Positions 36,485 to 45,075 are shown, counted from the stretch's first letter. The stretch: 64,000 nucleotides of DNA from Clostridiales bacterium Firm_13 (GCA_001603035.1 LVAS01000063.1:186001-250000); one strand, 5' to 3'. Made by a program: numbers and translations. Notes: a model not told the origin generated them from the letters alone.

Positions 36485-37501
36485 ATGAAGAACAAAGGGA
36501 TACGAATTCTTGGGATTGAATCTTCCTGTGATGAGACTGCGTGTTCGGTTGTCGTTGACGGGCGTACGATATTATCAAACAGCATCGCTTCGCAAGCGGA
36601 TTTTCATGCTAAATACGGCGGGGTCGTCCCTGAGATCGCTTCACGCATGCACATTGAGGCAATCCTTCCCACCCTGCGAGAAGCACTGTCAACCGCCCAA
36701 CTCGAATATGGAGATCTCGACGCTGTCGCCGTTACAAAAGGCCCGGGACTCGTCGGAGCTCTTCTTGTCGGAATTTCGGCGGCAAAAGCAATTTGTGAAG
36801 TGACAGGATTACCTCTTGTCGGAGTCGGTCACATTGAAGGACATATAGCCGCTAATTATTTGGCGGATCCCGATTTGCATCCGCCTTTTGTCTGCCTTGT
36901 CGTATCCGGCGGGCACAGTCACATCATATATTGCAAGGATTACACGGAATTTGAAGTATTGGCCAGAACAAGAGATGATGCGGCGGGAGAAGCGTTTGAT
37001 AAGATTGCTAGAGCGATCGGACTCGGTTACCCGGGAGGACCCAAAATTGATCGCGCCTCGCAAGGCGGAGACAAGTCTGCTTTTGTCTTCCCAAGAACTC
37101 GTTTTCCAGATTCTCTTGACTTTTCTTTCAGCGGAATAAAGACGGCGGCGCTCAATCAGATCCATCGAATGGAGCAAAGAAATGAGACGATTTCTGTGTC
37201 AGACTTTGCCGCGTCCTACCAAAATGCTATTATTGAAACATTGACGGAACATGCCATTCTTGCATGCCAAGCTGTTCGGTGTGATCGATTGTGTATTGCC
37301 GGCGGTGTCAGCGCGAATACGCAGCTGCGATCTGTCATGCATAGGGAATCGATTCGGGCTGGAATCCGTTTTTCATATCCTCCGGCCATTCTTTGCACGG
37401 ATAATGCGGCAATGATCGGTTCTGCGGGATATTTCCGTTATAGAAACGGAACAAGAGATTCTCTTTCTATGAATGCGTATCCGTCCCTGCCGATTGATTA
37501 G
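36485..37501 (+). CDS. tsaD: tRNA N6-adenosine threonylcarbamoyltransferase
   Basis: A 338-residue ASKHA-fold enzyme (TsaD/YgjD/Kae1) that forms t6A37 on ANN-decoding tRNAs together with TsaB, TsaC and TsaE. The nucleotide fold opens with ILGIESSCDETACSVV; the metal-binding histidines are in VGHIEGHIAANYL, and GGVSANTQLR near the C terminus closes the ATP site. Length is typical. The start codon lies 2 bases after uppP with no clear independent ribosome site, indicating coupled translation. TsaB, TsaC and TsaE genes are not in this window. Confidence 0.96.
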   Translation: MKNKGIRILGIESSCDETACSVVVDGRTILSNSIASQADFHAKYGGVVPEIASRMHIEAILPTLREALSTAQLEYGDLDAVAVTKGPGLVGALLVGISAAKAICEVTGLPLVGVGHIEGHIAANYLADPDLHPPFVCLVVSGGHSHIIYCKDYTEFEVLARTRDDAAGEAFDKIARAIGLGYPGGPKIDRASQGGDKSAFVFPRTRFPDSLDFSFSGIKTAALNQIHRMEQRNETISVSDFAASYQNAIIETLTEHAILACQAVRCDRLCIAGGVSANTQLRSVMHRESIRAGIRFSYPPAILCTDNAAMIGSAGYFRYRNGTRDSLSMNAYPSLPID

Positions 37502-37518
37502 AAAAGTTGTAACGACAC

Positions 37519-37534
37519 TTCCCGCTTGCGGGAA
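37519..37534 (+). other. CUUG-tetraloop hairpin before smpB
   Basis: TTCCCG-CTTG-CGGGAA forms a compact 6-bp stem closed by a CUUG tetraloop, a very stable RNA loop. No T-tract follows on the plus strand, so it is probably an RNA stability or processing element in the tsaD-smpB gap, not a terminator. Confidence 0.45.
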
Positions 37535-37554
37535 AACGACATTAGAGGTGCGAT

Positions 37555-38034
37555 ATGGCCCGACAAAAGGGGATGAAGTCCATTGCGGATAATCGCAAGG
37601 CTTTTCACGATTATTTTATTCTGGAGACTGTTGAAGCGGGAATTGTTCTTGCCGGAACCGAAGTCAAATCCTTACGTGCCGGCAAAATGAATTTGAAGGA
37701 CAGTTATGTACAGGTTAAGGACGGGGAAATGTGGCTTATCGGTGCTCACATAAGTCCTTATGAACAAGGGAATCGAGAGAATAAGGACCCGATTCGAACT
37801 CGCAAATTGCTGATGCATAAACGCGAAATCATCCGTTTTTATTCAACGGTTAAGCAAGACGGATTAACGATCGTCCCGACGAAATGCTACTTCAAGGACG
37901 GTCGCGCCAAAATTGAGTTGGGACTTGCAAAAGGCAAAAAGAACTTCGATAAACGCGATGTCGAAGCGGACAGGGAAGCAAAGCGTAAAATTGATCGCTC
38001 TCTTAAGAGCGCGCGCCGCGGAGATATCGACTGA
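37555..38034 (+). CDS. smpB: SsrA-binding protein
   Basis: A 159-residue small basic protein that delivers tmRNA to stalled ribosomes in trans-translation. Family sequences KAFHDYFILETVEAGIVLAG, EVKSLRAGKMNLKDSY and the later LVPTKCYFKDGRAKIEL-like strand are present, followed by the basic C-terminal tail with KKNFDKRD and a run of Lys/Arg that enters the decoding site. AGAGGTGCG precedes the ATG. The tmRNA gene, often next to smpB, is not visible in the 66-base gap downstream or elsewhere here. Confidence 0.96.
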   Translation: MARQKGMKSIADNRKAFHDYFILETVEAGIVLAGTEVKSLRAGKMNLKDSYVQVKDGEMWLIGAHISPYEQGNRENKDPIRTRKLLMHKREIIRFYSTVKQDGLTIVPTKCYFKDGRAKIELGLAKGKKNFDKRDVEADREAKRKIDRSLKSARRGDID

Positions 38035-38035
38035 C

Positions 38036-38062
38036 TTGAATTTGGGCGGCTTGTAGTATAAT
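38036..38062 (+). promoter_or_regulatory. Probable promoter of the glycosyltransferase gene
   Basis: TTGAAT and a perfect TATAAT are separated by 15 bases, slightly short; the -35 starts just after the smpB stop. It lies about 40 bases before the GTG start of the glycosyltransferase. Confidence 0.5.
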
Positions 38063-38100
38063 GAACGTACATTGTATGTTTTTGGACAGGGGGATCTTTC

Positions 38101-38970
38101 GTGATCAGCATCATCGTACCGGTATACGGTGCTGAATCTTACTTGGACGAGTGTGTCCTTAGTCTTCGAAGACAGACCCTTACCGATATCGAGATCATTT
38201 TGGTTGACGATGGATCGATCGACGCAAGCGGTCGGATTTGTGATCATTACGCTTCTCTTGATCCCCGTATTCGTGTCATCCATAAGAAGTCAAGCGGCCC
38301 GTCCGACGCTCGGAATGAAGGTCTTAAAGTTGCGCGCGGCGAATTTATCGGTTTTGCTGACAGCGACGACTTCGTCGCATCGGATATGTATGCATTTTTA
38401 CTCGATTTGCTTGTGAAAAACAATGCGGACGTTGCTATCTGCGGGCATGTCCAGACGACGCCGAAAGGGACGCCTTACCTTCATATTCCGTCACGCAAAG
38501 TACAAGTCTTTGAATCGGGAGATGCGATCAAGCATATGCTGAAGATCGGACAATACGAGTCGTTTGTCTGGAATAAGCTCTTCCGAAGAGAACTGTTTGA
38601 CGCGCTGCGATTTCCTTCGGGGCATCTTTATGAAGATTTATATACAACGTATAAAGCGCTGGATCATGCAAAGAGAATTGTGTATTCGAGAGAGGTGAAA
38701 TACTTCTATCGTCAGCGTGCCGGAAGCATAATCCACACGGCATATAGCGCGAAATACTTCGATTATGTGCAGGCGAGTGCGGAGATCTGTATATTTACGC
38801 ATTCCAAATACCCACGTGCGTATCGAACTGCTCGATTTGCCTATTATCGGGCTCGGGTTTTCACGTATTTCCGCATGCTTTTCTTCCGCCCGCGCATGTT
38901 GTTCAGTCAGGAAGCGAGAAGGGAGGAGTTGTACAAGTATGTCCGAGCAATCATATCCTCTCTCCGATGA
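38101..38970 (+). CDS. Family 2 glycosyltransferase
   Basis: A 289-residue GT-A fold glycosyltransferase starting at GTG 38101, with CAGGGGG upstream. The nucleotide-sugar domain begins SIIVPVYGAESYLDECVLSL, followed by IILVDDGSIDASG and the metal-binding DxD in GFADSDDFV. A typical GT2 acceptor region follows with WNKLFRRELF and EDLYTTYKAL, the latter seen in wall or capsule glycosyltransferases. The C terminus is rich in aromatic and basic residues (YRARVFTYFRMLFFRPR) and may contact the membrane. The donor and acceptor are unknown. Its end overlaps the next gene by 32 bases. Confidence 0.9.
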   Translation: MISIIVPVYGAESYLDECVLSLRRQTLTDIEIILVDDGSIDASGRICDHYASLDPRIRVIHKKSSGPSDARNEGLKVARGEFIGFADSDDFVASDMYAFLLDLLVKNNADVAICGHVQTTPKGTPYLHIPSRKVQVFESGDAIKHMLKIGQYESFVWNKLFRRELFDALRFPSGHLYEDLYTTYKALDHAKRIVYSREVKYFYRQRAGSIIHTAYSAKYFDYVQASAEICIFTHSKYPRAYRTARFAYYRARVFTYFRMLFFRPRMLFSQEARREELYKYVRAIISSLR

Positions 38971-39496
38971 AACCGTTCAGAGTAATAAAACCCTTTCTAC
39001 CGGGAAACGAGGACTTGTTCTGATCTTAACAGGCGTGTTTTCGCTCATAACTTTTTCGTTAATGCTCTTGTACTATCTCTACTCCGCGCGAAACGGATGG
39101 GCCGCGCATACCGAAATTGTTTATTTTCTCTCGGCGATATTTGATTCAACACCGATTGTAAATCACCCGGTGCCGCTTCGAATCCTGGCCTTTATTCTCT
39201 TAAGTTTTACATCCTATGGCGCCGTGCATTTTGCGAATCGGTTCGCCGATATCGGGAAGAGTGAAACGACCGAGAGGAAATTATTGAGCAGCCGATTTCG
39301 TGTCGACGCTGCATTGACGCTTTGGGTCATATTTCTTTATTCTTCCGCCATAAGTTACTACGAATTATACCTGCCGGATGTTAAAGTTGATATTTCTGCT
39401 TTTTCTTTCAATTTGATCGGCGCTATCCTGGGATTATTATCGATTCGACTCGTGTCGTCTATTTTCCAATTAATCAGAAGATTTGCCCGAAAATAA
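38939..39496 (+). CDS. Four-helix membrane protein, unknown
   Basis: A 185-residue protein with four hydrophobic segments (about 25-50, 75-95, 120-145 and 150-172) and short loops. No family is recognised. The start ATG 38939 lies inside the end of the glycosyltransferase gene and is preceded by GGGAGGAG at a somewhat long distance; a longer in-frame reading overlaps the glycosyltransferase gene heavily and was not used. The overlap suggests a functional link, for example export or flipping of the glycosyltransferase product, but that is inference. A strong bidirectional terminator follows at once. Confidence 0.7.
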   Translation: MSEQSYPLSDETVQSNKTLSTGKRGLVLILTGVFSLITFSLMLLYYLYSARNGWAAHTEIVYFLSAIFDSTPIVNHPVPLRILAFILLSFTSYGAVHFANRFADIGKSETTERKLLSSRFRVDAALTLWVIFLYSSAISYYELYLPDVKVDISAFSFNLIGAILGLLSIRLVSSIFQLIRRFARK

Positions 39497-39526
39497 AAAG
39501 GCGGGCCTCGCTAACGAAGCCCGCCT
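39489..39526. terminator. Bidirectional terminator between convergent genes
   Basis: AGGCGGGC and GCCCGCCT form an 8-bp GC stem around a 12-base loop. On the minus strand it is followed by TTTTTATTTT, ideal for the DUF3048 gene; on the plus strand the tail is TATCCTTT. Confidence 0.88.
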
Positions 39527-39546
39527 ATCCTTTCCAAAAGAGTCGA

Positions 39547-40707
39547 TCAGGAAATCTGGGTCTTGGACGCGACCGTCTTACGGACAACGTTAATGTAACT
39601 CTTTCCGGCATTGACCGAAACTTCGGCTCCGCTTTGATCTTTCAGAATTATCAGATCGTGAGGACCTGCTTTCGTCCAGGTGATCGGGATGATCATTCCT
39701 TCAGATGCATAATATCCCGTTCCGCCTTCCGTCAAATAGGCGTCGATCGTCGTATCACCGTGCGGCTGAATATTGGCATACAAAACGACGACGTTCTTGA
39801 CAGCGATCTGTTCCCCAGTGGTTTCATCGATCTGCGGGTCACCGCCATATTCGCTCTTTTCATAAAGCTTGGTTTCGGCATTATAGGTGAAAGTGGAATC
39901 ATCGTTGTTCTGTGAAAAATATACGAGCAGTTTGTTGCAACTCTTCCCGGAAATAAGGGACGTCGAAGGCGTAGCCGTGAATTTGAACAAACTCGGCGTA
40001 TCGCCTTCGAGGGATATCTTCAAATCACTAATCGCACGTAGTACATTCGCACCGTTTGTAACGGCTGTATGTTCCAATGCGCGCTTAGAAAGCCACACAG
40101 AATCCCGCCAGAAATAAATCCCTTTGGGAAGTGTTATCTCGCCGTTTACGGACTGATCTGACCCCTTGCTATAGTTGTTACCGTCGATATGATCGATCTT
40201 ATTCGAGGATACATAGTCAGGGACACGGGCATTCTTGCCATAATGAACGAATATTGAATTCGTGCCCGCGGCAAGATCACAAGCGATAATACGCGCGCTC
40301 CGTAATGAACCGACTTCGGGTGTCTTGGAGACATCCGAAAACAGAGCCAGCATTCTTGTCTGACCACCTTCGGTTTCAAATTCATAAATCACGTCCGCCT
40401 TACTGACACCGCGTGACGGGAGGGCTTCGGGATGATTGTTAATCGATACGGCGATCGATCGCTTGCCGACATTGGCAGGATCCATATCCTGAACCCCGGT
40501 GAGGGGATTAACCGCATTCCCGTTCGCTGTCGTAGTGGCGACTGTCGTCGCAGAAGTCTCGGTTGCCGATGGGGTGGGCGTTACGACAACAGAGGGAATC
40601 GTCGTCTCTACAGGCTTGGAATTGGAGCTGCAAGACGAGAGTAACACCAAAGAAAACATGGTCGCCGCAGTTAGCGACAAGATACGTTTGAGCACTGTCT
40701 TATTCAT
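39547..40707 (-). CDS. DUF3048 lipoprotein (YerB-like)
   Basis: A 386-residue exported lipoprotein. The N terminus has a basic start, a hydrophobic stretch and the lipobox LLSSC, with the Cys at about residue 26, then a Thr/Ser/Pro-rich linker. The mature part carries the DUF3048 features NPLTGVQDMDPANVGKRSIAVSI and VSKADVIYEFETEGGQTRML, as in YerB of Bacillus. The role of YerB-like proteins is unknown. ATG 40707 follows AAGGAGG (minus strand); a further in-frame upstream start lies over the promoter and was not chosen. It is divergent from the LCP gene, with promoters about 50 bases apart. Confidence 0.9.
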   Translation of the reverse strand: MNKTVLKRILSLTAATMFSLVLLSSCSSNSKPVETTIPSVVVTPTPSATETSATTVATTTANGNAVNPLTGVQDMDPANVGKRSIAVSINNHPEALPSRGVSKADVIYEFETEGGQTRMLALFSDVSKTPEVGSLRSARIIACDLAAGTNSIFVHYGKNARVPDYVSSNKIDHIDGNNYSKGSDQSVNGEITLPKGIYFWRDSVWLSKRALEHTAVTNGANVLRAISDLKISLEGDTPSLFKFTATPSTSLISGKSCNKLLVYFSQNNDDSTFTYNAETKLYEKSEYGGDPQIDETTGEQIAVKNVVVLYANIQPHGDTTIDAYLTEGGTGYYASEGMIIPITWTKAGPHDLIILKDQSGAEVSVNAGKSYINVVRKTVASKTQIS

Positions 40708-40741
40708 TATGTTCCTCCTTAAACGGAAAAAATCTCCCACT

Positions 40742-40750
40742 ATTCTACCA
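40742..40750 (-). promoter_or_regulatory. Extended -10 promoter of the DUF3048 gene
   Basis: On the minus strand TGGTAGAAT gives an extended -10, 35 bases before the ATG. The -35 region is poor, which extended -10 promoters tolerate. Confidence 0.5.
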
Positions 40751-40792
40751 CATATTTCATGCAATTCACGATGTACTATTCCCTGTGTTTCC

Positions 40793-40821
40793 TTGAATTA
40801 AGGAGGTTAATCCGCTATTAT
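40793..40821 (+). promoter_or_regulatory. Promoter of the LCP/pseudo-PP2C operon
   Basis: TTGAAT and TATTAT are separated by exactly 17 bases, 33 bases before the LCP start. It is a good vegetative promoter, arranged back to back with the DUF3048 promoter. Confidence 0.7.
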
Positions 40822-40854
40822 AAGCGTATCTGTTCAGGGAAAGTGAGATCGAAA

Positions 40855-42033
40855 ATGAAATCTAGCAATAGCCACAGCACGCCAATTCGGGCGCGCCAAG
40901 GCGGATCGTTGGGCAATTCGAATCCATCGACTGCGCTCCCGCCGAACGTACAAAAGAACGGCGCGAATGCCAAACGCCGCAAGATAATTCGAATTTTGGC
41001 CTATGTTCTCCTCGGTGTCTTCGGAGTAGGACTCGGAAGTGCAATTTATCTTTTCCAATTGGTTGGACAAGTCGGATACTCTTCTGTTGCCATAGTAAAT
41101 AACGCCGATTATACGCCGATTGAACTTGGATCTTTAGACAGCGAGCAGGTCGCAGAAGGCGATACGTCCTCTTCCTGGTCCACGGGCGGTCACACGAAGG
41201 TCTACGTAAACGAAAAGTTTCCGATAAAGAAAGTAGCGCAAAAGGACCCGAATGTTGAGAATATTCTCGTTTTTGGCATTGATTCGAGAGGGACGGATGA
41301 TGTCAAATGCCGTGCCGATGCCGTGATGATTGTCTCGCTCGACAACAACACCAAGTCGATTAAGCTAATCTCTTTGATGCGTGACACCGGAGTGACAATT
41401 GAAGGTCGCTCCTCCACAGACAAGCTCACACACTCCTATGCTTACGGCGGCGTCGGGCTTCTCATTAATACGATTAACGACAATTTTGGCCTTGATGTAC
41501 AGCGCTTCGTCATGCTCGATTTTAAGAGTTCCTCGTCGCTGATCGATTTGGTCGGCGGAATTGAGATCGACGTTCTCCCCAAAGAAGTTAAATATGCAAA
41601 TCAGAGCATCAATGAAGAGAACATGCTTCTCGGAACATCCGTTCCACTCCTAACCAATTCCGGGATGCAGACATTAAACGGCGTTCAGGCAATCGCATGG
41701 TCTCGAATTCGTCATGCCGACTCAGACTTCGTACGAACAAGCCGCCAGAGAGCGGTGGCAATGGCTCTGATGAAGAAGGTTGCGGCGCAGAACCGCATTA
41801 AGCAATTATCGATTCTTGGCGATTCTGCCGGAATGTTCGAAACGAATATGACACAGGCAGATCTTTTGCGTGTCGGATCTGCGGCAATCGGATTAGTCGG
41901 CAACATCGTCGAATATCGTATCCCTGACGACGGACTCTATACTGTACAAGAGAATCCGTGGATGATGATTATCGACTGGGCGAAGCAAATTCCCAAGTTA
42001 CACGAGTACATCTGGGGGAGGAGCGACATATGA
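40855..42033 (+). CDS. LytR-CpsA-Psr (LCP) family protein
   Basis: A 392-residue membrane-anchored wall enzyme. A basic, disordered N terminus (residues 1-42) is followed by one membrane helix (about 44-68) and the LCP domain outside: NILVFGIDSRGTDDVKCRADAVMI carries the phosphate-contact Arg/Asp residues, then LISLMRDTGVTI, LTHSYAYGGVGLLINTI, and IAWSRIRHADSDFVRTSRQRAV near the C terminus. LCP proteins move undecaprenyl-linked polymers (teichoic acid, capsule) onto peptidoglycan. ATG 40855 follows a weak AAGTGAG; upstream in-frame codons include the promoter. The stop overlaps the next gene as ATGA, linking it to the pseudo-PP2C protein. Confidence 0.94.
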   Translation: MKSSNSHSTPIRARQGGSLGNSNPSTALPPNVQKNGANAKRRKIIRILAYVLLGVFGVGLGSAIYLFQLVGQVGYSSVAIVNNADYTPIELGSLDSEQVAEGDTSSSWSTGGHTKVYVNEKFPIKKVAQKDPNVENILVFGIDSRGTDDVKCRADAVMIVSLDNNTKSIKLISLMRDTGVTIEGRSSTDKLTHSYAYGGVGLLINTINDNFGLDVQRFVMLDFKSSSSLIDLVGGIEIDVLPKEVKYANQSINEENMLLGTSVPLLTNSGMQTLNGVQAIAWSRIRHADSDFVRTSRQRAVAMALMKKVAAQNRIKQLSILGDSAGMFETNMTQADLLRVGSAAIGLVGNIVEYRIPDDGLYTVQENPWMMIIDWAKQIPKLHEYIWGRSDI

Positions 42034-43598
42034 GTAAAACGTACGCAACCCTGTACCTCGAGACGAATAAGAAGAGAGGACTTCCGCAGGAAAACGCTTT
42101 TCTTCACAATATTTATCGTCTCCCGCATGAATTTGGAACCCCTTATCAGAGAACGGCTTCCTCGGATTCGCCGATACAGATTTGCGCTCTGCTCTCCGCC
42201 CAGGGGGAAGATACCTCTTCCGCAATGGCGCTTCAGAGCGTCCTTCAAATCCTTCAACGCCATACGTCCGAAGCACAAAATCGTTCTTATCTTGACTTTG
42301 ATCAATTCCTGCCGCGTTTTATCGAAGAGGCGAATCAAGCCGTCTGCACGTATTCACTTCGCGCCGGATCTACGCCGGTTCGCGTTTCCCTAACGATTCT
42401 TTTTGTCGACGGAGATACGCTTCGCATCGCGAGTATCGGAAATACGCGTGCGGTTCTGGTGCGGCAGGGGAACTGTATCCCGTTAACCGAAGATCAGACA
42501 ATCGCGCATCGCTATGTTCAGATGGGGGCGATTCTGCCGGCTGCCGAAGCAACACATCCCGAACGGGGCGTACTGACGCAATACATCGGGCGCTTCACGC
42601 AAGACGGCCCGGTGGTGCCTGAAAAGAATGTATTCATGAAATTGAGGCCGGGCGACGAAATATATCTTATCGGAACGGGAATATCTGCGTGTTTGCCGGA
42701 TGAAGAGCGGAATTCAATTCTGCTTGCTCCGATACAGATCGAACAAAAGACAAATGAACTCATCTCGCGATGCCAAAACAGGCGTGTCGTCGGCGGGTTG
42801 AGTGCATTGGGTTTTCGAGTGGACTCAACGTATATTATGCCTTCAAACGCCCCGCAATCTTCCTTTGAATCAACTTTGCAAACAACAGATACGACGGCAA
42901 ATGAAGACCCCAATCTCCGTACGCTTCCGAAAAATAGCGGTATGGCCAAGAAAATAATCCTTCCCGTCGGTATATTTCTCGGCTGTCTTCTGGTCGGCTA
43001 TCTCGGCATGTGGATGCTCTTTAATGTCGGTGACCTGATGACGGCGACGACAACGACAACGGATGTTTCGACGGCGCCGCTTACAAAGGTCATGTACGTT
43101 ACATCGGATATGGTCGGGCTTTACCCGGATGCGTCTTTGAACGGCACCCCCAGTGTATATCTGACAAGAGGCGATGTCGTTACGTTAAATGAGAGTCTCG
43201 GTTCGTTCTCTCGAATTACTACGACAGACGGAGCGACCGGTTATGTTCTCACAACGATGTTGTCTGAAAACGATCCGACGATCGGTGAGTCTCTTCCCGA
43301 AATGAGTGCGGATCCTACGCCGATTCCTTCCCAAGAACAAACAGCCGTGACTACGGCGCCTTCGTCAACCGTGACGGATACGACAACAACAACACAGCCG
43401 TCACAAACAACCGCAACCCCGACGCCCACAGAGACGAGCGCATCCGCGCCCGTTACTTCAACTCCGACAAATACACCCAGTCCTTCGGCGTCGACAAATA
43501 CACCCAGCCCTTCGCCGACGGCAACGACCTCCGCTCCTGTAACCGGTGTGCCGTCTTCCGGTGCGGAGGTCTCACCCGGAGCCGAGAGCGTCGGGTAA
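42030..43598 (+). CDS. Membrane-spanning PP2C-like pseudophosphatase with outside SH3-like domain
   Basis: A 522-residue protein with three parts. Residues ~20-265 have a PPM/PP2C-type fold: the strand pair TLRIASIGNTRAVLVRQGN with LTEDQTIAHRYVQMGAI, and LRPGDEIYLIGTGISACLPDEE, align by eye with active PP2C sequences. Every expected metal Asp is missing: the DGMGG position reads SAQGE (56-60), GDSR reads GNTR (137-140), SDGL reads GTGI (215-218), and no GxDN is found. Residues 308-332 are a membrane helix; 353-412 resemble a bacterial SH3 domain; 413-522 are a Thr/Pro/Ser-rich tail. It follows GGGGGAGGAG and overlaps the LCP gene by ATGA. A binding or signalling role at the wall is inferred. 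Family name unknown. Confidence 0.8.
   Translation: MSKTYATLYLETNKKRGLPQENAFLHNIYRLPHEFGTPYQRTASSDSPIQICALLSAQGEDTSSAMALQSVLQILQRHTSEAQNRSYLDFDQFLPRFIEEANQAVCTYSLRAGSTPVRVSLTILFVDGDTLRIASIGNTRAVLVRQGNCIPLTEDQTIAHRYVQMGAILPAAEATHPERGVLTQYIGRFTQDGPVVPEKNVFMKLRPGDEIYLIGTGISACLPDEERNSILLAPIQIEQKTNELISRCQNRRVVGGLSALGFRVDSTYIMPSNAPQSSFESTLQTTDTTANEDPNLRTLPKNSGMAKKIILPVGIFLGCLLVGYLGMWMLFNVGDLMTATTTTTDVSTAPLTKVMYVTSDMVGLYPDASLNGTPSVYLTRGDVVTLNESLGSFSRITTTDGATGYVLTTMLSENDPTIGESLPEMSADPTPIPSQEQTAVTTAPSSTVTDTTTTTQPSQTTATPTPTETSASAPVTSTPTNTPSPSASTNTPSPSPTATTSAPVTGVPSSGAEVSPGAESVG
43465..43518 (+). repeat. Two tandem 27-base repeats in the Thr/Pro-rich tail
   Basis: CGACAAATACACCCAG occurs at 43465 and again at 43492, in units of 27 bases that encode nine residues each (TNTPSPSA-like). 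The second copy differs by a few bases. Such repeats can vary in number by slippage, changing stalk length. Confidence 0.75.
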
Positions 43599-43616
43599 AC
43601 CAATGACGAAACGGGA

Positions 43617-43654
43617 AGAGGACCTGAATTCGATGGAATTCAGGTCCTCTTTTA
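43617..43654. terminator. Terminator with a perfect 15-bp stem
   Basis: AGAGGACCTGAATTC pairs perfectly with GAATTCAGGTCCTCT around a GATG loop, followed by TTTT on the plus strand. It ends the LCP operon and, read on the minus strand, can end the aspartate kinase transcript 20 bases away. Confidence 0.9.
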
Positions 43655-43673
43655 TTCCTTGCATAAGGATTGA

Positions 43674-45044
43674 CTACTTCGTGAAAAATTCCTTATATAA
43701 CTCGCGAACCGCATAGTTACAATATTCATCTCGCACGCCGAACATAACCGATATCTCAGAGGCACCTTGGTTGATTATTTCAAGGTTAATTCCGGCCTTG
43801 CTCAGTGCGGATGCGGCGCGCGCCGTTGTTCCGACTGTCTTTGCCATCGCCTCACCGACGATCATAACAATCGAAAGATTTCTCTTTACAGAGATCTCGT
43901 CGACGTGCAGCTCAAGACTGATTCGTTCAACGATTCTGCGCTCTTTCTCCGCGGTTAACTCATTGGAGCGAATCACAATCGTAATGGAATCGATGCCCGA
44001 TGGTACGTGTTCGATCGATACGTCTTCGTCGGCGATGATCTTTAAGACCTTCATCAGAAAGCCGACTTCCTTATTCATCAAGTATTTGCTCATAGTAAGC
44101 GTGCAAAATCCCTTTTCGCCGGCAATCCCCGTAACAAGAGAGTCGTAATTGTCATGTTTACAAACGATTTTAGTACCGTCCGCTGAAGGATTGTTCGTAT
44201 TTCTGATATGAACAGGGATACCTTTCAAATACGCGGGATAGAGTGCCTCTTCGTGTAAAACGGAGAATCCTGCATAGGCCAACTCACGCATTTCATCATA
44301 TGTAATCTCATGAATCGGGAAAGGGTTTTTGACGAGAGACGGGTTAACTGCATAGACGTTATCTACGTCAGTCCAATTCTCATAGACCGTCGCATTGATG
44401 GAGGCGGCAAGAATAGCTCCGGTAATATCTGATCCGCCACGAGAGAAGGTTACAACGTCTCCTTCGGGGGAATAGCCGAAAAAACCGGGAAAAACGCAAA
44501 TACCTTCGCGCTCCGAAAGAGTTGCAAGATTGGCGTAAGATTCCGGAAGAACATGCGCCTTCCCAAAATCAGAAGTTAAGACAAGTCCGGCATCTTGGGG
44601 ATTGCAATAGTATGCGGAGTGACCGGTTGCTGACAAATACGCCGCTACAAGTCGCGCACAGTTGTCTTCACCGGCCGCTTTTAAGGCATCGATGAACTTC
44701 CCGGGGGAACTTCTGTCCGCATCGGAGAGTTCGCGCAAATTGGATGCGATTGTCGTGATTACTTCCGTCGCACCCAATTCTGAAGCGATTTCTTCATAAC
44801 GCTTCAGCACGGCATGCAATTCTTTCTCCCCAGATTTACCCGCAAGTCTTGCCTCAGCGAGAGCAATCAGGAGATCCGTAACTTTGATGTCGGATTTGTA
44901 TCTTTTGCCCGGGGCGGAGACAACAAGAAATCGACGACTCTTATCGCTCAAAAGAATGTCGCAAACCTTTTTAATCTGCGAAGCATCCGCCAGAGAGGAC
45001 CCTCCGAATTTTGCTACTTTCATAATCATCACACGAGGATTCAT
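43674..45044 (-). CDS. lysC: Aspartate kinase
   Basis: A 456-residue enzyme phosphorylating aspartate, first step to lysine, threonine and methionine. VAKFGGSSLADASQI opens the kinase domain; the substrate region FSRGGSDITGAILA and two C-terminal ACT domains (about 310-456) that bind feedback inhibitors are present. ATG 45044 was chosen because AAGGAGG lies 8 bases before it; a Met seven residues in would match the shorter family start. No lysine riboswitch is present: only ~35 bases separate the promoter from the start. The gene stands alone on the minus strand. Confidence 0.96.
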   Translation of the reverse strand: MNPRVMIMKVAKFGGSSLADASQIKKVCDILLSDKSRRFLVVSAPGKRYKSDIKVTDLLIALAEARLAGKSGEKELHAVLKRYEEIASELGATEVITTIASNLRELSDADRSSPGKFIDALKAAGEDNCARLVAAYLSATGHSAYYCNPQDAGLVLTSDFGKAHVLPESYANLATLSEREGICVFPGFFGYSPEGDVVTFSRGGSDITGAILAASINATVYENWTDVDNVYAVNPSLVKNPFPIHEITYDEMRELAYAGFSVLHEEALYPAYLKGIPVHIRNTNNPSADGTKIVCKHDNYDSLVTGIAGEKGFCTLTMSKYLMNKEVGFLMKVLKIIADEDVSIEHVPSGIDSITIVIRSNELTAEKERRIVERISLELHVDEISVKRNLSIVMIVGEAMAKTVGTTARAASALSKAGINLEIINQGASEISVMFGVRDEYCNYAVRELYKEFFTK

Positions 45045-45075
45045 TCCCCGTTCCTCCTTATCCCATATCTATGCA

